Positions 1 through 13,600 of a stretch of DNA of 64,000 nt are shown here, one piece after another. The notes beneath the pieces were generated by a model. The model ran no database searches and was not told the origin of the DNA. It saw only the letters and a program-made list of their open reading frames with translations. How positions within the stretch are numbered: the stretch's first letter is position 1; each line of letters starts with the position of its first letter. The position numbers and the translations under genes were made by a program. The DNA is from Baylisascaris procyonis (Eukaryota > Nematoda > Chromadorea > Rhabditida > Ascarididae), in NCBI GenBank assembly GCA_037389465.1, contig JAZARR010000004.1, positions 1-64,000 of the forward strand, given 5' to 3'.

Positions 1-2827
1 GGAACATCCTCAATTTGCATTACTATAAACAGCGAAATTTATATTAAACTGTATAAATAATAAAGAGAATACAATATTTTTGCTTGTCACTGAACAAAAT
101 GACATACTGAAATGGGTGATAATATTGGCGCAATAAAACGAACTATCAGTGCATTGATTAAAAACATCTTACCAGCGTTATCAGACAAATATTCAAAAAA
201 AAAAACATTCGAACCAAACTTATCTATAAAAATTTTTGAAAAATCAAATTTAAGCAATAAAAGCAATAAAGAATTTAAGCAATAAAAGCAGTAAAGAAAG
301 AACTTTTTGACTGAATAAATAAAAAATGACGTCATTTTGGTAAAATACATTTCAAAAGTGGAAAACATTTCTATGAAGTTATATAAAATAACAATCCTAA
401 ATTTTCTTCTAACAGCAAAATTAACTGAAGAAAAGATTCAAAAAATGTTATATGAAAAGATGATCCTTAGAATAAATGAAACAACCCCTCGATAAAGGGG
501 TGCTAAAAAGGTAAAAGCAATAAATATGACTTAGCGAGTACCATAAAAATGGTCTATGAAAGCATTTTAGAAAAACTTTATAATATCACCCATGAATTCT
601 ATATCACTGTTTTTTTTTTTTGGGGGGGCTGTGAGTCTGTCTGGACCTCCTCGGATTACTTTCCCGGATTCTTTTCTTCCTGAAAATCCATCTCCACCAT
701 GTTGTTTCTTTTTCAAATATGCCCTAGATTATTGTTTAAAAAAATCTGATTTTTGCAACCTGAAATTTCAACTTTCACTAATTTTATAATTTTAATTAAC
801 CTTGCACCTGGGAAATTAGAGCATCTCTATCTGTGCAAACCGCGTTGTCTCAAAGAGAAGACAACAGGAGGAAAAACAACTGCTGTATGGCGGAAAGTGC
901 GAAACGTTAGCGATGAGATGGCACTCGCTACCTCAGACTGTCAATTATCACTTCAATTTTCTCTAGCTATCATTCCAACGCTGTTTTGCCGGCTGTCAGC
1001 ATCTCTGCTAAGCAACTATTGCATTCATTGTTAGCGATCCTCATTTATAGAATGCAGCAGGAATAATCGAATTGAATGTGACGGTTTCATAGCAGGTGAT
1101 GTACTTTGTAGTATGTCATATGAAGCATTTATGCAAATTATTATTTTTATTATTATTTTTTTAAAATGAACTCCTTAAAAAAATTTTCGGGGAAAAACGC
1201 ATAAAAAACATGTTTCTGTTTGTCTTTCCGGTCAATTCCGGTTTCCGGTTTCCGGCTTCCGGTTTCAACTTGTGAAAAACTAAGGCGATAAAATCAAAGT
1301 ATGTACAACATATGGTAGACTCATATTACAAATTTACTGCTAGTTCATAAAGATAGCTTTGAGACTACGATTGATTCTGACAAAAGCGCCTCCTGTATGA
1401 CAATTGCGCCTCCTTTTTTTTGCAAAATCATTGGTCATTTTGAAAACTATGAGCACCTAGGTGAGAGGAATAAGCATCTAAGTGAGAGGAATAAGTGCGA
1501 AATCGCAATATGAAACATTCGTTGATTATGTGCGACATGCTTCATTGCAATTTGCTCATCGCCGAAATACAAACACCTGGTTTAACTGTTAAAATTGCAA
1601 GAAGCACATATTGTGCCAACCTTGCTGGCGTGTTTTACCATTGAATAGTTTTTTTATAATGTATACAGGCCCCTTATTATGCATTAATCTTTGTTATATT
1701 ACTCCAAGGTTTATTCTAAAACAACGATATTTTTGTATTTTTTGAGAAGTTTTATAAAAATATATTATATTCAACTCATCCAGACTATGAAGAATTGGAT
1801 AAAGGCGGTTTTTAGAACGATTTAAATTTTATATATTTATTTATGCTCATACTAATTGTCATTCAGTCATATGAATTTGGCTAGTTCCAGATTCGCCTGA
1901 AAAATAATTTTTTATCGATATCTTAAAAGTAAAACTGATTACTGATTCGATGCCTTTCCAATTACATATGTCATCCACGTTGTGTTTAACTTTTAAAATT
2001 CCTATAGTACAATGCTTATAATCTGTGGAAATTTCGATAGAAAATCTTTAACTTTTCAATTTTTTCAGTTTTATACCTCGCATATTTTGAACCACCTGAA
2101 AAAAACTTTATAAATACCATTTTGCAAATTATAATTGGCATTTTGCCAAATTCAAAATTTTTTAAACTTTATTATGAGAATATTCAGTTAGTTTGAATTG
2201 AGGACCAAATTTACGATAGTATACAGCCAATTTAAATGATTCGTTTTCGATTCTAATCTCATAAAAATTCAAAGAGGGTTTTTTTTCCGTATTTTTCATC
2301 GATTTCTTCTGGGAACTTTGTGGGCGTTCGATGAATATTTCGTATAAAAGGCAAAAAAACTTCTTTTTTTCAGAAGTAAATTAACCGTAAAACGTTTTGT
2401 TTACATTCGCATTTTTAATTGTATAATTTCTATTTCAGTTTGTAGAATTTGAATTTTATGCAACATGAAATTCTTGCATAAATTTGATTTCATTTGTAAT
2501 GTGTCATTTCGTCGATGCAAACAATATATGACGTCATTATTGCAATTGTTGCGAATTGAATATTTTAGCACATTTTGAAAATTAAAATTATTGAGTTTTT
2601 TTTTTGCAGCTTTTTTCCCATAGTGGAGTACCCTTGATTATTTTGTAAAATTTTTCCTATTTTCCAATAAGAAACATAAATATTAAAAAAATAATATTTA
2701 AATTGCTAATAGAAATTTTCTTCCTCAATGATTTTATTTTTGAAAGATTGTTGGCAGAAATTCAGAGAATTATAAGATAACCAGAGTGGTATAAAAGCTT
2801 ATTATAAAGGCTATAGTCCACCATTAT

Positions 2828-2945
<118 letters not shown>

Positions 2946-3731
2946 GCCTAAATGTTATGAGCTACCCATTGAATTAAAGGAAGGTGTTCAATTTTTCGGT
3001 GTGCTGCGCACTGATTAACCGGTATCGATCCTGACCCTTTGGCTTATTTGTCTATGGAAAAAACATGTATTGGAGTCGTCTGAGAGAAAAGAAAATGTAT
3101 GTTATTGAAGAAAGTAGGTCTCCAAAGGTTTTGAATCTCTTCTCTTTGAGCGTTAAGAATAAAAGGAAAAGGTTATTTATACGTCTTGCCTAGTGATTCA
3201 AATGTCCGAAATCTTCATCAGTAATTTCATAATAACTCGTCATACTCTTGACTTAGCTTGTAATTAAAACAACTTCATATATCTTGTAGCCTATTACGAT
3301 CTGAAATCGGGTTATTTAGAATCCTTCATTGATTGTTTCAATTGTCCTTAGTTTGATAGTATCCGTATTCTTTAATTAATAATTTTTATACCCAATGATT
3401 TTTTAAAAGCAGACGGTTGGTTCTATAGATGCATCTGTGATCGAAGCACATCGCTTATCTTTGAAATTTGAAACAATTTTGTTTCGTTGATTTGCTTATA
3501 ACGATGTTTTCAGATTAAACATTAGCAGCAAATTTATTCTTAGAAAATTATAGGAAATGGTTAAGAAAAAGGTCTATACGAGGTAGAAGAAAGGTTTCTT
3601 TAATACAAAGGCATTTTTTATGTTCAAAATTCAAGTTTCAACATTATATTTAGTATATTATTGAAAATTCCTTTCCCTAATCAAGCTCGAGGAGGATTAC
3701 AGGATTTGTACCTGATCTCTCCCTCCGATTA

Positions 3732-3732
<1 letters not shown>

Positions 3733-3767
<35 letters not shown>
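3733..3767. repeat. (CT)n microsatellite
   Basis: About 17 CT units in a pyrimidine-rich stretch roughly 270 bases before the putative first exon of gene A. No other function is visible. Confidence 0.95.
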
Positions 3768-3771
<4 letters not shown>

Positions 3772-4041
3772 GTGACTTCGTATCTCATCCGTCATTCCTT
3801 CTCATACAGTAATACTGTCACGAAATAATGCATATTTTCTATTCGATTAGTGAATAGTTGAATCATCAATATCGTATACAATATTTGTTTATTCCACTAT
3901 GAGTGTGTTTTTCAAGTGAAGAAGCCTCAAAGCAATAGTGATTCATATAAAGTAAACAGCTTATTGCATGGGAAATCATGCATTCCCCATATAAAACGTT
4001 TACACTATTTCCTATTCAATGCATTCGATTCGTTGATCGTA

Positions 4042-7000
4042 ATGCGTATTCATCATTCGCTTCTTTTCATTTCCTTTTTGGTAAGTTTCCGATAAATTTT
4101 GATGGGATCTACTGTTAAATTTTGTTAATATTTAAATGAATGCATGATTTCTAATGCGAGAATCGGTTTATTTTATATAAATATATGGGTTTTAAATATA
4201 TGCAGGTTTTAATCACTTTTATGTTTTTAAAAGTTTAGAAGTTATAAATTCCTAGGATATGTAAGAGATTTCTATATTGCATTTCGATATATTCAATAAT
4301 GTTTTTTTTTAAATTATAAAATCGTGAAAAAAAACTTTATAATATTTCATTTTTATGAGTCTTATGAGTTGAAATGAACATTAAAAGGTGCTTTTTTAGC
4401 GAATTTGGTGAATTAGTTAATTGTTCAGAGATAATTCCTTTACTATTGCAAGGAAACGATTTTTTATTCGTGGATGGTCACTTCAAATAGCGATGGTCAT
4501 TTGAAGATGGACAAGAGAATTTGAAATGTGGTCAGTGTAATGGTCAAAATGCGTTCAATCTAAAAAAAAACTACTAATAATATTACTTTAATTGATTTGA
4601 AATATGAAATAATCGATTGCAGTTATGTCGATTGCTTATTCGGATGAACGCTATAAGAGCATAATTGCAACAATTAACTCCACTAAGATCACACCACCAC
4701 TCAATATACTCGTCAGCAAAAAAATCATTTATGTTTGTTCAGCTCTTATGGTCGATGTAAGTGGGCTACTTCATTGTCTTATCAACTATCATTTTCTGAT
4801 ATCATTAAACCAACATCTTACTTGATCTTGTCATCTGGTTATAACTTATACACCTGTACAATTTTTAATTGAATTTGCGAATATTTGTCTGTTCATTTAT
4901 GCGCGATTAAAATCTCAGTACAAGAAGCAACCATTTATAACTGTTCCTTCCAACCCTTCCACTCCCCCAAAACTCCCCTAGGCCTCCTTCTCCGACCTCT
5001 TTCGTAAACTGGGTTGCCTACCGTGTTGACCACATGAATTATCGAACATCGCGAATTCTACAAGTTCCCCCCCCCCTCTCATCTTAAACTAGAACGAGTG
5101 AAAAGTAAGACCTTATAACCTTTCAATGGATGAATATGCTTATCAAACATCTCAACTATTGCTTTCTTTAGAAAACACATAAGAACTTCTGAAAGATACC
5201 AGCCTTTGGTTCTAAAATGAGAAACTACTGTAGAGACGAGCGATTATCGTATATTTTGAAAAATGATACTGTAAATGATTATCACTAAGAGTAAATGTGT
5301 TTATCACTTTTCGTTATCCACTCATAGAGAGATAATTGCACTAAAAATTGTGAAAGCAATAGTCTATATTTGTAATATTGTTCACAATTGAAATATTGGA
5401 AACGCTAGCGTATTAATTTTACCATTAAAGCGATAGATAATATTTTAATTTAATCCCTATTCTATTCCTGTGCTATTCCATAGTATAGATCAGAAAAATT
5501 TATGAAAAAAAGGCATAATAAAGTGTTGCAAGAATGGTTTATGAACATTCTTAATTGAAGTGTCTTGTTCATAAAATATTTGATAGATTTCAGGTTGCAC
5601 GACAATGCTATCGTGTTTATATGGAGACTTATGGGCTAATTATTGATGCAACTGGTAGATTACCACCATTTCAATTCTATCTTCATACCACATCAATGTA
5701 TCCTTTCGAACAAATATGCGGGTAACGTTTCATTTATTCGAATTTATCATATGCATATCCAGGCTTAATGAAGAATTTCGTATTGTGGAGAATCGATTGA
5801 CATCCAATCGACTCTAGGAAAATGCCACGCTTTTTAATTCTTCCTCCAGGAAAATAACAGCAGCTGGCAATGAGCAAATAGTGCCAGCCTAAAAGAAATT
5901 GGAACATTGTCAATTGGAGGGATGTTTTCAAAACATATCCTTCTTACTAGAGTTATCGTTTATTAGCTGTTCTAGACCATTTATTGTCCCATTCAGATGT
6001 GGGCGAAAGGAAAGAAGAAATGCATCAATTCCATCCTTCCTACTGTCATACGCAATTTTTGGTCATACATTCATATTATATAAATAAAATGGATCAATTA
6101 TCAATCATAGAAAATTTTTTAATATTTGATGCGAATCAAACTTAATCAACGCTTCATTCTGACGTTTATTTAAGAAAAAAGATTTTATAACATTTATTCT
6201 ATTGATTTTATTTATTCAACAATTTGTAAAAAAAAAAATATTTAGCGAATAAGAAAAATTGTTTTTAATATTTACATTTATTTAATAGATACTTAAGAAC
6301 GAATAAGCAAAAGTTGCCAAGATGAGTGAATAAAAATGGAATATAAAAATAACAATCGATTTCAATTCAGGCCTTCAAATGCACTAATGAGTTGTATCAA
6401 TACTCGTGTTTCATCCGCTTGTGTAAATATTGCCATGTTTCGTGCACTTACATATAGTGATGATGATGCTTATAATTATTTGGGTACATATGCGGCTTTC
6501 GAATATATATGCGGCAAAGGATATACTGGTAAGACAGATAGCTGTCATGGTCATCTAACGGTTATCGTGAAATCAAATCATCGCTGGGAATAAAATCCCT
6601 TGGAGCTATAAATTTCCAGCAGCTTTTAGAGTGATGGGAAGGATTTGTTGGGAAGGTCGTTTCATTGAGGCGCTAATATTCTTTTTTTTTTCCAGAAATT
6701 TTATTGAAGTGAATCAATATTTATTTCGTTATAATAGAACAATAAGCAATGTAACATATTCATACCGCTACAAAGGTTTCAATTGTATGTTCAACTCTTG
6801 AGAGTTGAAAAAAAAAAGACCCATGATTTGAATTTTTTGAAGATGGTTCATTTTTTTGATTTTTCTGGAAGGATTTCTTTTCGGATATAAGAATCAAGGG
6901 GTAATAATCACTTAAATTCATTGAAATTATTTTGAATGCTTAGATTAAATAATTAAAATCCCGGAATCTATTGGAATTTAAAATTAAAATTAATTATTAA

Positions 7001-7180
7001 TCTCACAAGTATCCAATGAAAAAATTTCATTGCGATGTTTATGAATATTCATAGAAATTCAAAATATTATTAGACAGATTTATCGTTCGAAAATATTCCT
7101 TCATTTTATTTTGCACATTTATTGCTTAGAAAAAATTGATAAATGCATTTTTGAATGTTCCAATGTTTTTTTGTTTTCAT

Positions 7181-7227
<47 letters not shown>

Positions 7228-8245
7228 CTTATTTATTTATTTATTTTTGCAGAATTTATTAGCAATCAGCAATGCTTTATACGAGCATCATCCGATCCGG
7301 CTATCGGTAAACAACTACAATCTTGTGGTATAACGGTCGATTCAGCAGATCCGATTGCTATTTGCAAGTAAGATTGCATTACTCTTCTTCGATTGATCAT
7401 TCATCTCGATATAGTAATAAAAGATTTGAGAAAAATTATACAAGAACTGTTCCGCTTCATAGGCAGTAATCTTAATAATTGGTTTTTATGTCTTAATTAG
7501 GGATCCGCATCACAGCAGCTTAGTGCTTACCCTCGATATCTTTTATTTTATAAAGGATTAGATGGCCAAGTAATAACACCACAATTAAGGTATTTGATCA
7601 AAAAGCCGCTAATTTGAATTTCTTTGAACGATTTTGAATTATTTCATTGATGATTTATTAATGAATAATGATCTCTCCACTATATATTGATATAAAAATT
7701 GTATTTTATATGTACAAATTTAATAAATCTGTGAAAATATTTCCAAAAATTTTCTTTAAAAATTGATTTTAAAATTTCAATCATAGTTCCATAAAAATTC
7801 ATTTTCTAATCGTGTTTTTTGAGAAGAATTTTATCAAATAATTCAAAAACCAGTGACCAGTGAAAACTTGTTCGCAGTCAGGGACGAACCCGCGACATCT
7901 CGCTTGCCGGAAGAACGCTCTACTTTTGAGCTATCGCGGATGTGCGTAATGGTCATCAGCTTTATGTTGTGAATGTCCTGTCAGTTCATGTGAATGTCCC
8001 AACAATTCATTTTCAGTAGTGCATTAGCGGATGCATCATGTATTCGTGGTATTTACAATGGTTATTGTGGTTCACAATTGGCACATGGAATGTGTGAAAC
8101 ACGAGTGAATTTTGTACGACGACTAAATATCACCAATTCCGATTGTTTGAACGAAATGAGTGCAAAATGCAATTCAGCTATTGCATTAATGATTACATCG
8201 AAATTCATTGCAATTTTTGCACTATTATTCGTTTATTCTTTTTAA
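4042..8245 (+). CDS. Gene A: cysteine-rich secreted protein, probably GPI-anchored
   Basis: Function unknown. Exons: 4623-4756, 5594-5721, 6371-6528, 7253-7367, 8017-8245, plus a putative signal-peptide exon at 4042-4080 (MRIHHSLLFISFL). From 4623 on, all junctions agree in phase (0, 2, 1, 2) and use GT/AG sites. The protein has 14 cysteines, with anchors such as YVCSAL, RQCYRV, QICGPSNALMSC, YICGKG, QQCF, AICNS and SDCLNEMSAKC. It ends in a hydrophobic stretch (FIAIFALLFVYSF) directly before the stop, as in GPI-anchored proteins. Gene B has the same cysteine order, intron phases and a last exon of the same 229-nt length, which is strong support for the model. The cysteine pattern recalls nematode CPG4 or DUF19 domains; this is a guess. 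Weak point: the putative first exon ends in phase 0 while exon 2 needs phase 1, so the true start is unresolved. The acceptor at 7252 uses a TTTA repeat as its pyrimidine tract. AATAAA-type signals follow at about 8273. Confidence 0.75.
7181..7246. repeat. (TTTA)n microsatellite in a gene A intron
   Basis: About 16 TTTA units end six bases before the splice acceptor at 7252. The repeat therefore serves as, or replaces, the polypyrimidine tract of that intron of gene A, and its length variation could affect splicing. Confidence 0.95.
7873..7942 (-). repeat. tRNA-like repeat, copy 1
   Basis: Read on the minus strand it begins TCCGCGA, then an A-box (TAGCTCAAAAGTAGAGC), an anticodon-like loop CCGGCAA and a B-box (GGGTTCGTCCC). 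It looks like a tRNA, but the T-stem and acceptor stem pair poorly and the base before the would-be anticodon is C instead of U, so it is not a working tRNA. Related copies lie at about 47876 and 49077 with similar flanks. It sits in the last intron of gene A. Confidence 0.75.
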
Positions 8246-9765
8246 TATATTTATATGTATGAAATATGTGAAAATAAATAAATAAAAAATTTTGCCCGAA
8301 ATTGTTAGACTCATAAAAATGATTGCAATGGTTTGTTATTGTACCAAAATACGATCAATGGTATAATTACCAACATATTACCAGTATTCATTAGTGATTA
8401 CCAATCAACGCGAATAACCTTTTTGATTGATGAATTATAGAGAATGAAGACTTCAAAAGGGAACAGATAAGAATAAACCTTAATTCCGCCTAGGTTTCAT
8501 TAGCTTACTATTAACTGACTTCTGTATATATTATTATGAATTTCAAGAATATTTAGCTGCGATAATCAAAATTTCAAACATTTTGCCTTCTAATTCGTTT
8601 GCATATTTGGCAATATCCTTCTGAGTACAGTTGATTGAGGAGTGGTATTAAACCACAATCTGTGGATCTCTAAAGTGATCCGTTATCAAGGTTTTTTGAT
8701 GATTAAAGGTAGTCGTGGTTTACTTATAAGGTGCCATAGATGTGCCTTAGATAGAATTAATTTTTATTATTTCTAATTTCTAACTATCAGTCAAAATGTC
8801 CGTTTTTTTATTCACTATTGATGGAAGGTTCTTATGAAGAATTTTTTTCCGCAAAATTTGTTGCATAATGATACCAAACTCTATTAAGAGAAGCTTTATT
8901 GTGATATTCGGTTTATTTTATTTTTTACATTATTTTTTACATTATTTGTTCTCACAAGGTTTTAAGTTAAGTAATTGTTTACTTTATCTTTATTAGTGGC
9001 TAGCTTAAAGCTACAAAATTTTCACTAAGAAAGAGGTGATTGTTCGTTAGAGATCGAATTGGCAATCAGATTTGCATCACGGTCCTCGCAACTTTATTTT
9101 AAATTATAATATAACCTGGTGAATTATGGTCCCTCCTTATATGAATAGTGTGCTTTATAATGTTCCTTTTTCCATTTTAGTCGGTGTTGATTCAGGTCCG
9201 GTATTGATGGTGATCGAGATCAAGATTGAGTTTAACTCAGATCCCCTATCCACTTGCCATCTGAATATTGGAGAGTTGTAAACGGTTTGTTGTGCTGTGG
9301 ATTCCACCTGTCTAATTCAGGGCAAAAATTCCTATAGAGATATCTTCGTGGCATGAATTCCGATGCGGATGCAACTAAACCTTAACACCCGGAAAATGGC
9401 ATGCGGATATCGTTAGCCGGGCAAGTGACGTTAGATGACTATAGTCTGTAGATATGTAGATGAAAGCGTATATTGTCTACATGCCAGAGGTGGAGGAAGG
9501 AAGAGGCGAAGTTGAGGTTAAATGTGCTCCTATTCGAGATTGGGGCAAGGACCTCGTTCAACCGCTTTCCATACAGCATGACCCCTTGCCGCAGTTATCT
9601 TTTATTGTGTACCGTTTAGGTTTAGTATCTTGCAAGTGAACATTATTGAAGCCGACTCTGTTCGGAGAAGTGATCTGTGGATTATATGGGTTGAAATCAT
9701 TCGGGGCCGAGATTTCGGCCCATATATAGACCAGTCCTTTTTAAACCATATATATATATATATAC

Positions 9766-9796
<31 letters not shown>

Positions 9797-10639
9797 ATGA
9801 TTGATTGTTTTCGTTAAGTAGTGGTCATGTTTGCGTTAGCATGCATAAAATTTCTAAAATTTGATAAATGATTATGAAAGAATGCCGATAAAAGTGTTGA
9901 AAATTTCTTTTTCTAGTAGTCTAGATGTAAGAAAATTGAGGGTGACATTATCATTTCGGCTTTGTAAATTTAGGAAATTGAAAAATCGATTTTCTAAAAA
10001 ATTACAAGTTAGAAAAAATTCTATCCAAAAGATTCACTATTAAATTGGAATTAAAAATTAATGAATTATTGCAGTACGGATTATTGGTGTGGTAAAAATT
10101 AGTCGGAAAATATAATAAAAATTAAAATGAATTAATTTTTTGCAAATATTAAAACATTAGTAAAGATATTAATAAAATGGGTATAGAAGGATAATGTTCC
10201 ATTGTTGCTGCATTATATATTAGGATGGTTGACGTAATTGAAAGTTGTTGCGATTTCGATCGCTGATCATGTTGCCGCTGTGAATGCAACAATTCGCATA
10301 GTACAGTCGGAGATTCTTGTAGCGCAATTACTGCTTTCTCATTATAAATAACATTGAAAAGCTATCAGAAATTCGAACTTTTTAAAAAATAGTCTCAACG
10401 AAAGCTTGAGATGTTCATTCCTTTATCAACGATTCAGCCAACTGTAATGCGTCATTTCTTGTCGCTCATCTTTGTGTGAATGCAACAGTACATTACTGCA
10501 TTACTGAGATTGTATATTTATATGTAACTGAACATAATAAAGTTGTTTTTCCGTATTTAGCATACGTAGTAGAGACTTCTTTATTGCTGTATTGATCGAT
10601 TTTGGTCCAGCTTGAAGAGGGGATTCATTCGAACAGATC
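8246..10639. other. Intergenic region between gene A and NOP56
   Basis: No supported gene. The left part is AT-rich spacer with polyadenylation-type signals for gene A. Bases 9180-9720 are clearly richer in G+C than the surroundings and have no long frame, which suggests an old inserted repeat. An interrupted TA run follows at 9749-9798. A 60-codon frame near 9861-10043 is AT-driven and unconvincing. Confidence 0.55.
9749..9798. repeat. (TA)n microsatellite, interrupted
   Basis: TA repeats broken by CATA units, directly after the GC-richer block at 9180-9720. Confidence 0.95.
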
Positions 10640-13600
10640 ATGGCTGAAGCTCCTCGTTATGTTCTCTACGAGCATGCGGTGGGATATGCATTATTACGAG
10701 TAAAGGAGTTCGAGGATATTGGCCTTATGATCCCTCAGGTTGGTTTGCTTGAATTTTTCTTTATTTTCTATCCCCTCTTTGAGTGCTTATTACCGTATTA
10801 AGTTGAATAAAAGCCCGATGAAGTATAAGCTCATTCTTGCTAATGAGATTTGATACTGAGCTATAAGGCAACGATTACAAATTTTCGAGGTATTAGGCTA
10901 AATCTTCTGTTTTTAGTCGATGCTATTTAAAAGAAAATAAGGTTGCATATTCCCTGTTCAAACAGGTGGAAAAGTTAATTAATAAGAGAGCAATCGGTGA
11001 ATTAATAGTGGTATGTTATTGTTAACCGAATATCAGCACCAGGATATGCCAACTGCATAAGATGATAGGTGAGAGGCTTGCCCACTCTGTCCAGTGACGT
11101 TTAGTAGGTAAGTAAGGCTTCCAACAGTTCACTAGTTGAATAGGCTATATGGCCAAAAAAGAAAATATTTTATCTACGAAGCCACATTTGTTGCAATCAA
11201 TCGGTACAAGATCGAATGTTTTTCTAGGTGGAAGAGTCTGTGGCAGATGTTCAACGATTCTGTTCAATAGTAAAGCTTTTGGCATTCGAGCCGTTTAAGA
11301 ACACCGAAGCGGCTGTCGAGAATTGCAACAACATTTCTGAGGGTGAGTTAGTTTTTGAATTCTGACGATGCCTAGTGATTCTATCCCTCTGTAGATGGTA
11401 GCACTAAGACATAAGTAACATCGCAAGTAATTTCCGGCCGAACGAAAAGGAGTGGGTGCGTTTGGTGATTGCCTGAAAGAACCACTTTCGATGAATGGCC
11501 ATTAGAGATTATGTTTTTGAGTTGGGTTCTTTTTTTTTTTTTAAATTTTTCACGCTGTCAGACTGTATTTTAACGTCTAATTTTTAATAAAAATGTGTTA
11601 TTAACTTTGAAATGTTGATTTTTTCTGTGTATTAAATGACGATTTGGATTTTCCCATTCATTTTCGATTAAGAATTTTACTCCTTTAAAGGTTTTTATTC
11701 TTTATGCATTTTTGTTCAGCCGTTTAATCGTTGAAACTGTTGTTTGTTGTTCACTGCTTACTTGCCGGATCGATGTTATTCGTGAAACGATTTGATATGA
11801 TTGGTGATGTTACAGCATCAAATGAATCGCTTTATGTGCATGTATCAAAGTCGTATGATCGCTGAAAAATTGGTACGTTGCTTGGCCTGGAATAAGCCTT
11901 CCTCACGCCTCCCCTCCCCCCAGCCTTCGGCTCTTCCTCCTTGTCTCGTTGTATCCCCTTACTCTACGCAGTGTTGGTGCTTTTTCCGGAAAGAATTATT
12001 CTATTATCTTTTTTCGTTGGATTAGATAATTGAACGGAAAATTTCCAACAAACATTTTTCCTCCCATTCACATCACACGCTAATCCTTCCATCAAAACGG
12101 CAGTATCCCGACACCCGGGACTATGTTGGCAATTGTACGGTATATTCTTGCAATCCTGCTTTATTTATTTTTTTTAATTTGCAGGAGTTGTCCATCAAGA
12201 CCTGTTGAACTTCTTGGAGGCAAATTTGCCGAGGAAAAAGGATAAGGTGGTGACATTGGGAGTTAACGATGGTAAGTTGGCGGGTGCGATCACTGAAATT
12301 ATGGAACGAGTGAGATGCGTATATACCGGTGTTGTACCGGAGATATTACGTGGTGTACGTGTACACTTCGCACATATTGCCAAGGATCTGCCTCATCATT
12401 CACTGTCGAAGGCGCAATTATCGTTGGGGCATAGCTATTCTCGTGGAAAGGTAGCATAACTTTTTAATTGAAAAATATCTGCAAGTAGCAATTAAGTGAA
12501 ATCTTTTCGTATAATTTTTAGCAGTAAGGTTGCTTGAGAAATTCTTACGCTCTATCTTTATGCGTTGAAGCAACAGAGATGTATGGGAGAGAGGAGGATA
12601 GAGAAGGAATTTAAAGTATTATTTACTGGTTACTGTTTCTAATTGATCTCTGCTCCTATGAGACCGTTTAAGGTGAATGGTTCACTTATGTTTATTTCCC
12701 TCTCGTGGATAACTAAATGTAGCCCGTCGTCGATTGCAGGTTTAGACCACCCTTGGGTCACCTTCTTGCGGTCTTGTTTCCATCTTAGCACTTTCCCCCT
12801 TTTTTTGTCAGTGGCATTGGTATATCCCTTCTCGCAATCTTCAGTGTGAAGAGAGGGATTTTCTACTTGGAAATTTTCAGGTGAAATTTGATGTACACAG
12901 AGTGGATAACATGGTGATACAATCAATTGCTCTGTTGGATCAGCTTGATAAAGATATCAATCTATTCGGCATGAGAATCAGAGAATGGTCAAAAATTTTT
13001 TGATTTTAAACTCTCGTTTTGTATATGATAGTGATGAAGATATATCTCGATGAATTTATTATTGAGGGTATCGACTACTCTTTAGTGAAATTCAAACCTG
13101 CAACCACTTGGTAGAATTATTCCATTGTTTTAATTTTTAATATTCTGGTGATCAGATAAGAAGATGGCATTTGAAAATGATTGTGACAGTGTCCGATCAT
13201 GATTTTTTTTGAAGTTTATGGAAGGAGTGGGGAGCGAAAGAGATACTGAAGTGAGAGCTTTATGTGGAGTAACCGATTTCAACTTTTTTGTCTATTATTT
13301 CGGTGGGAGATTGTGTTTGTTTAAGATGAATTAAATGTTAATTTATATGTTGATCGTCGACCAATTCCTTGTTAAGGTACTCGTATCACTTCCCGGAGTT
13401 GTTCAAGTTGGTACCTGATCAGTACAAGTACGTGAGATGTGCATGCGCTATTATGGATCGTAAGAATATGGACGATTCAGTTATCGAGAAATTGAAAGGT
13501 TTCTTTACTTTTAGAGATGACGATTTTTTTGTAAAAATATGAATTTGTTTAGTAGTTTCCGAACTTTGACTTTGTTACTGTTTTCTCGACAAAGTTAAGG

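Noticed and set aside
7111..7371. Longer upstream extension of the gene A exon at 7253
   Set aside because: The upstream part is translation of the TTTA repeat; the acceptor at 7251-7252 defines the exon.
7501..7589. Open segment with an acceptor and donor between the last two exons of gene A
   Set aside because: It cannot be entered in the phase left by exon 7253-7367, while joining that exon directly to 8017 keeps the frame and reproduces the cysteine order and phase of gene B.
11801..12025. Frame and C/D-snoRNA-like boxes in NOP56 intron 2
   Set aside because: A GTGATGT and a CTGA box are present near 11800-11860, but the C box is imperfect and no terminal stem was found. The frame does not extend the NOP56 alignment.
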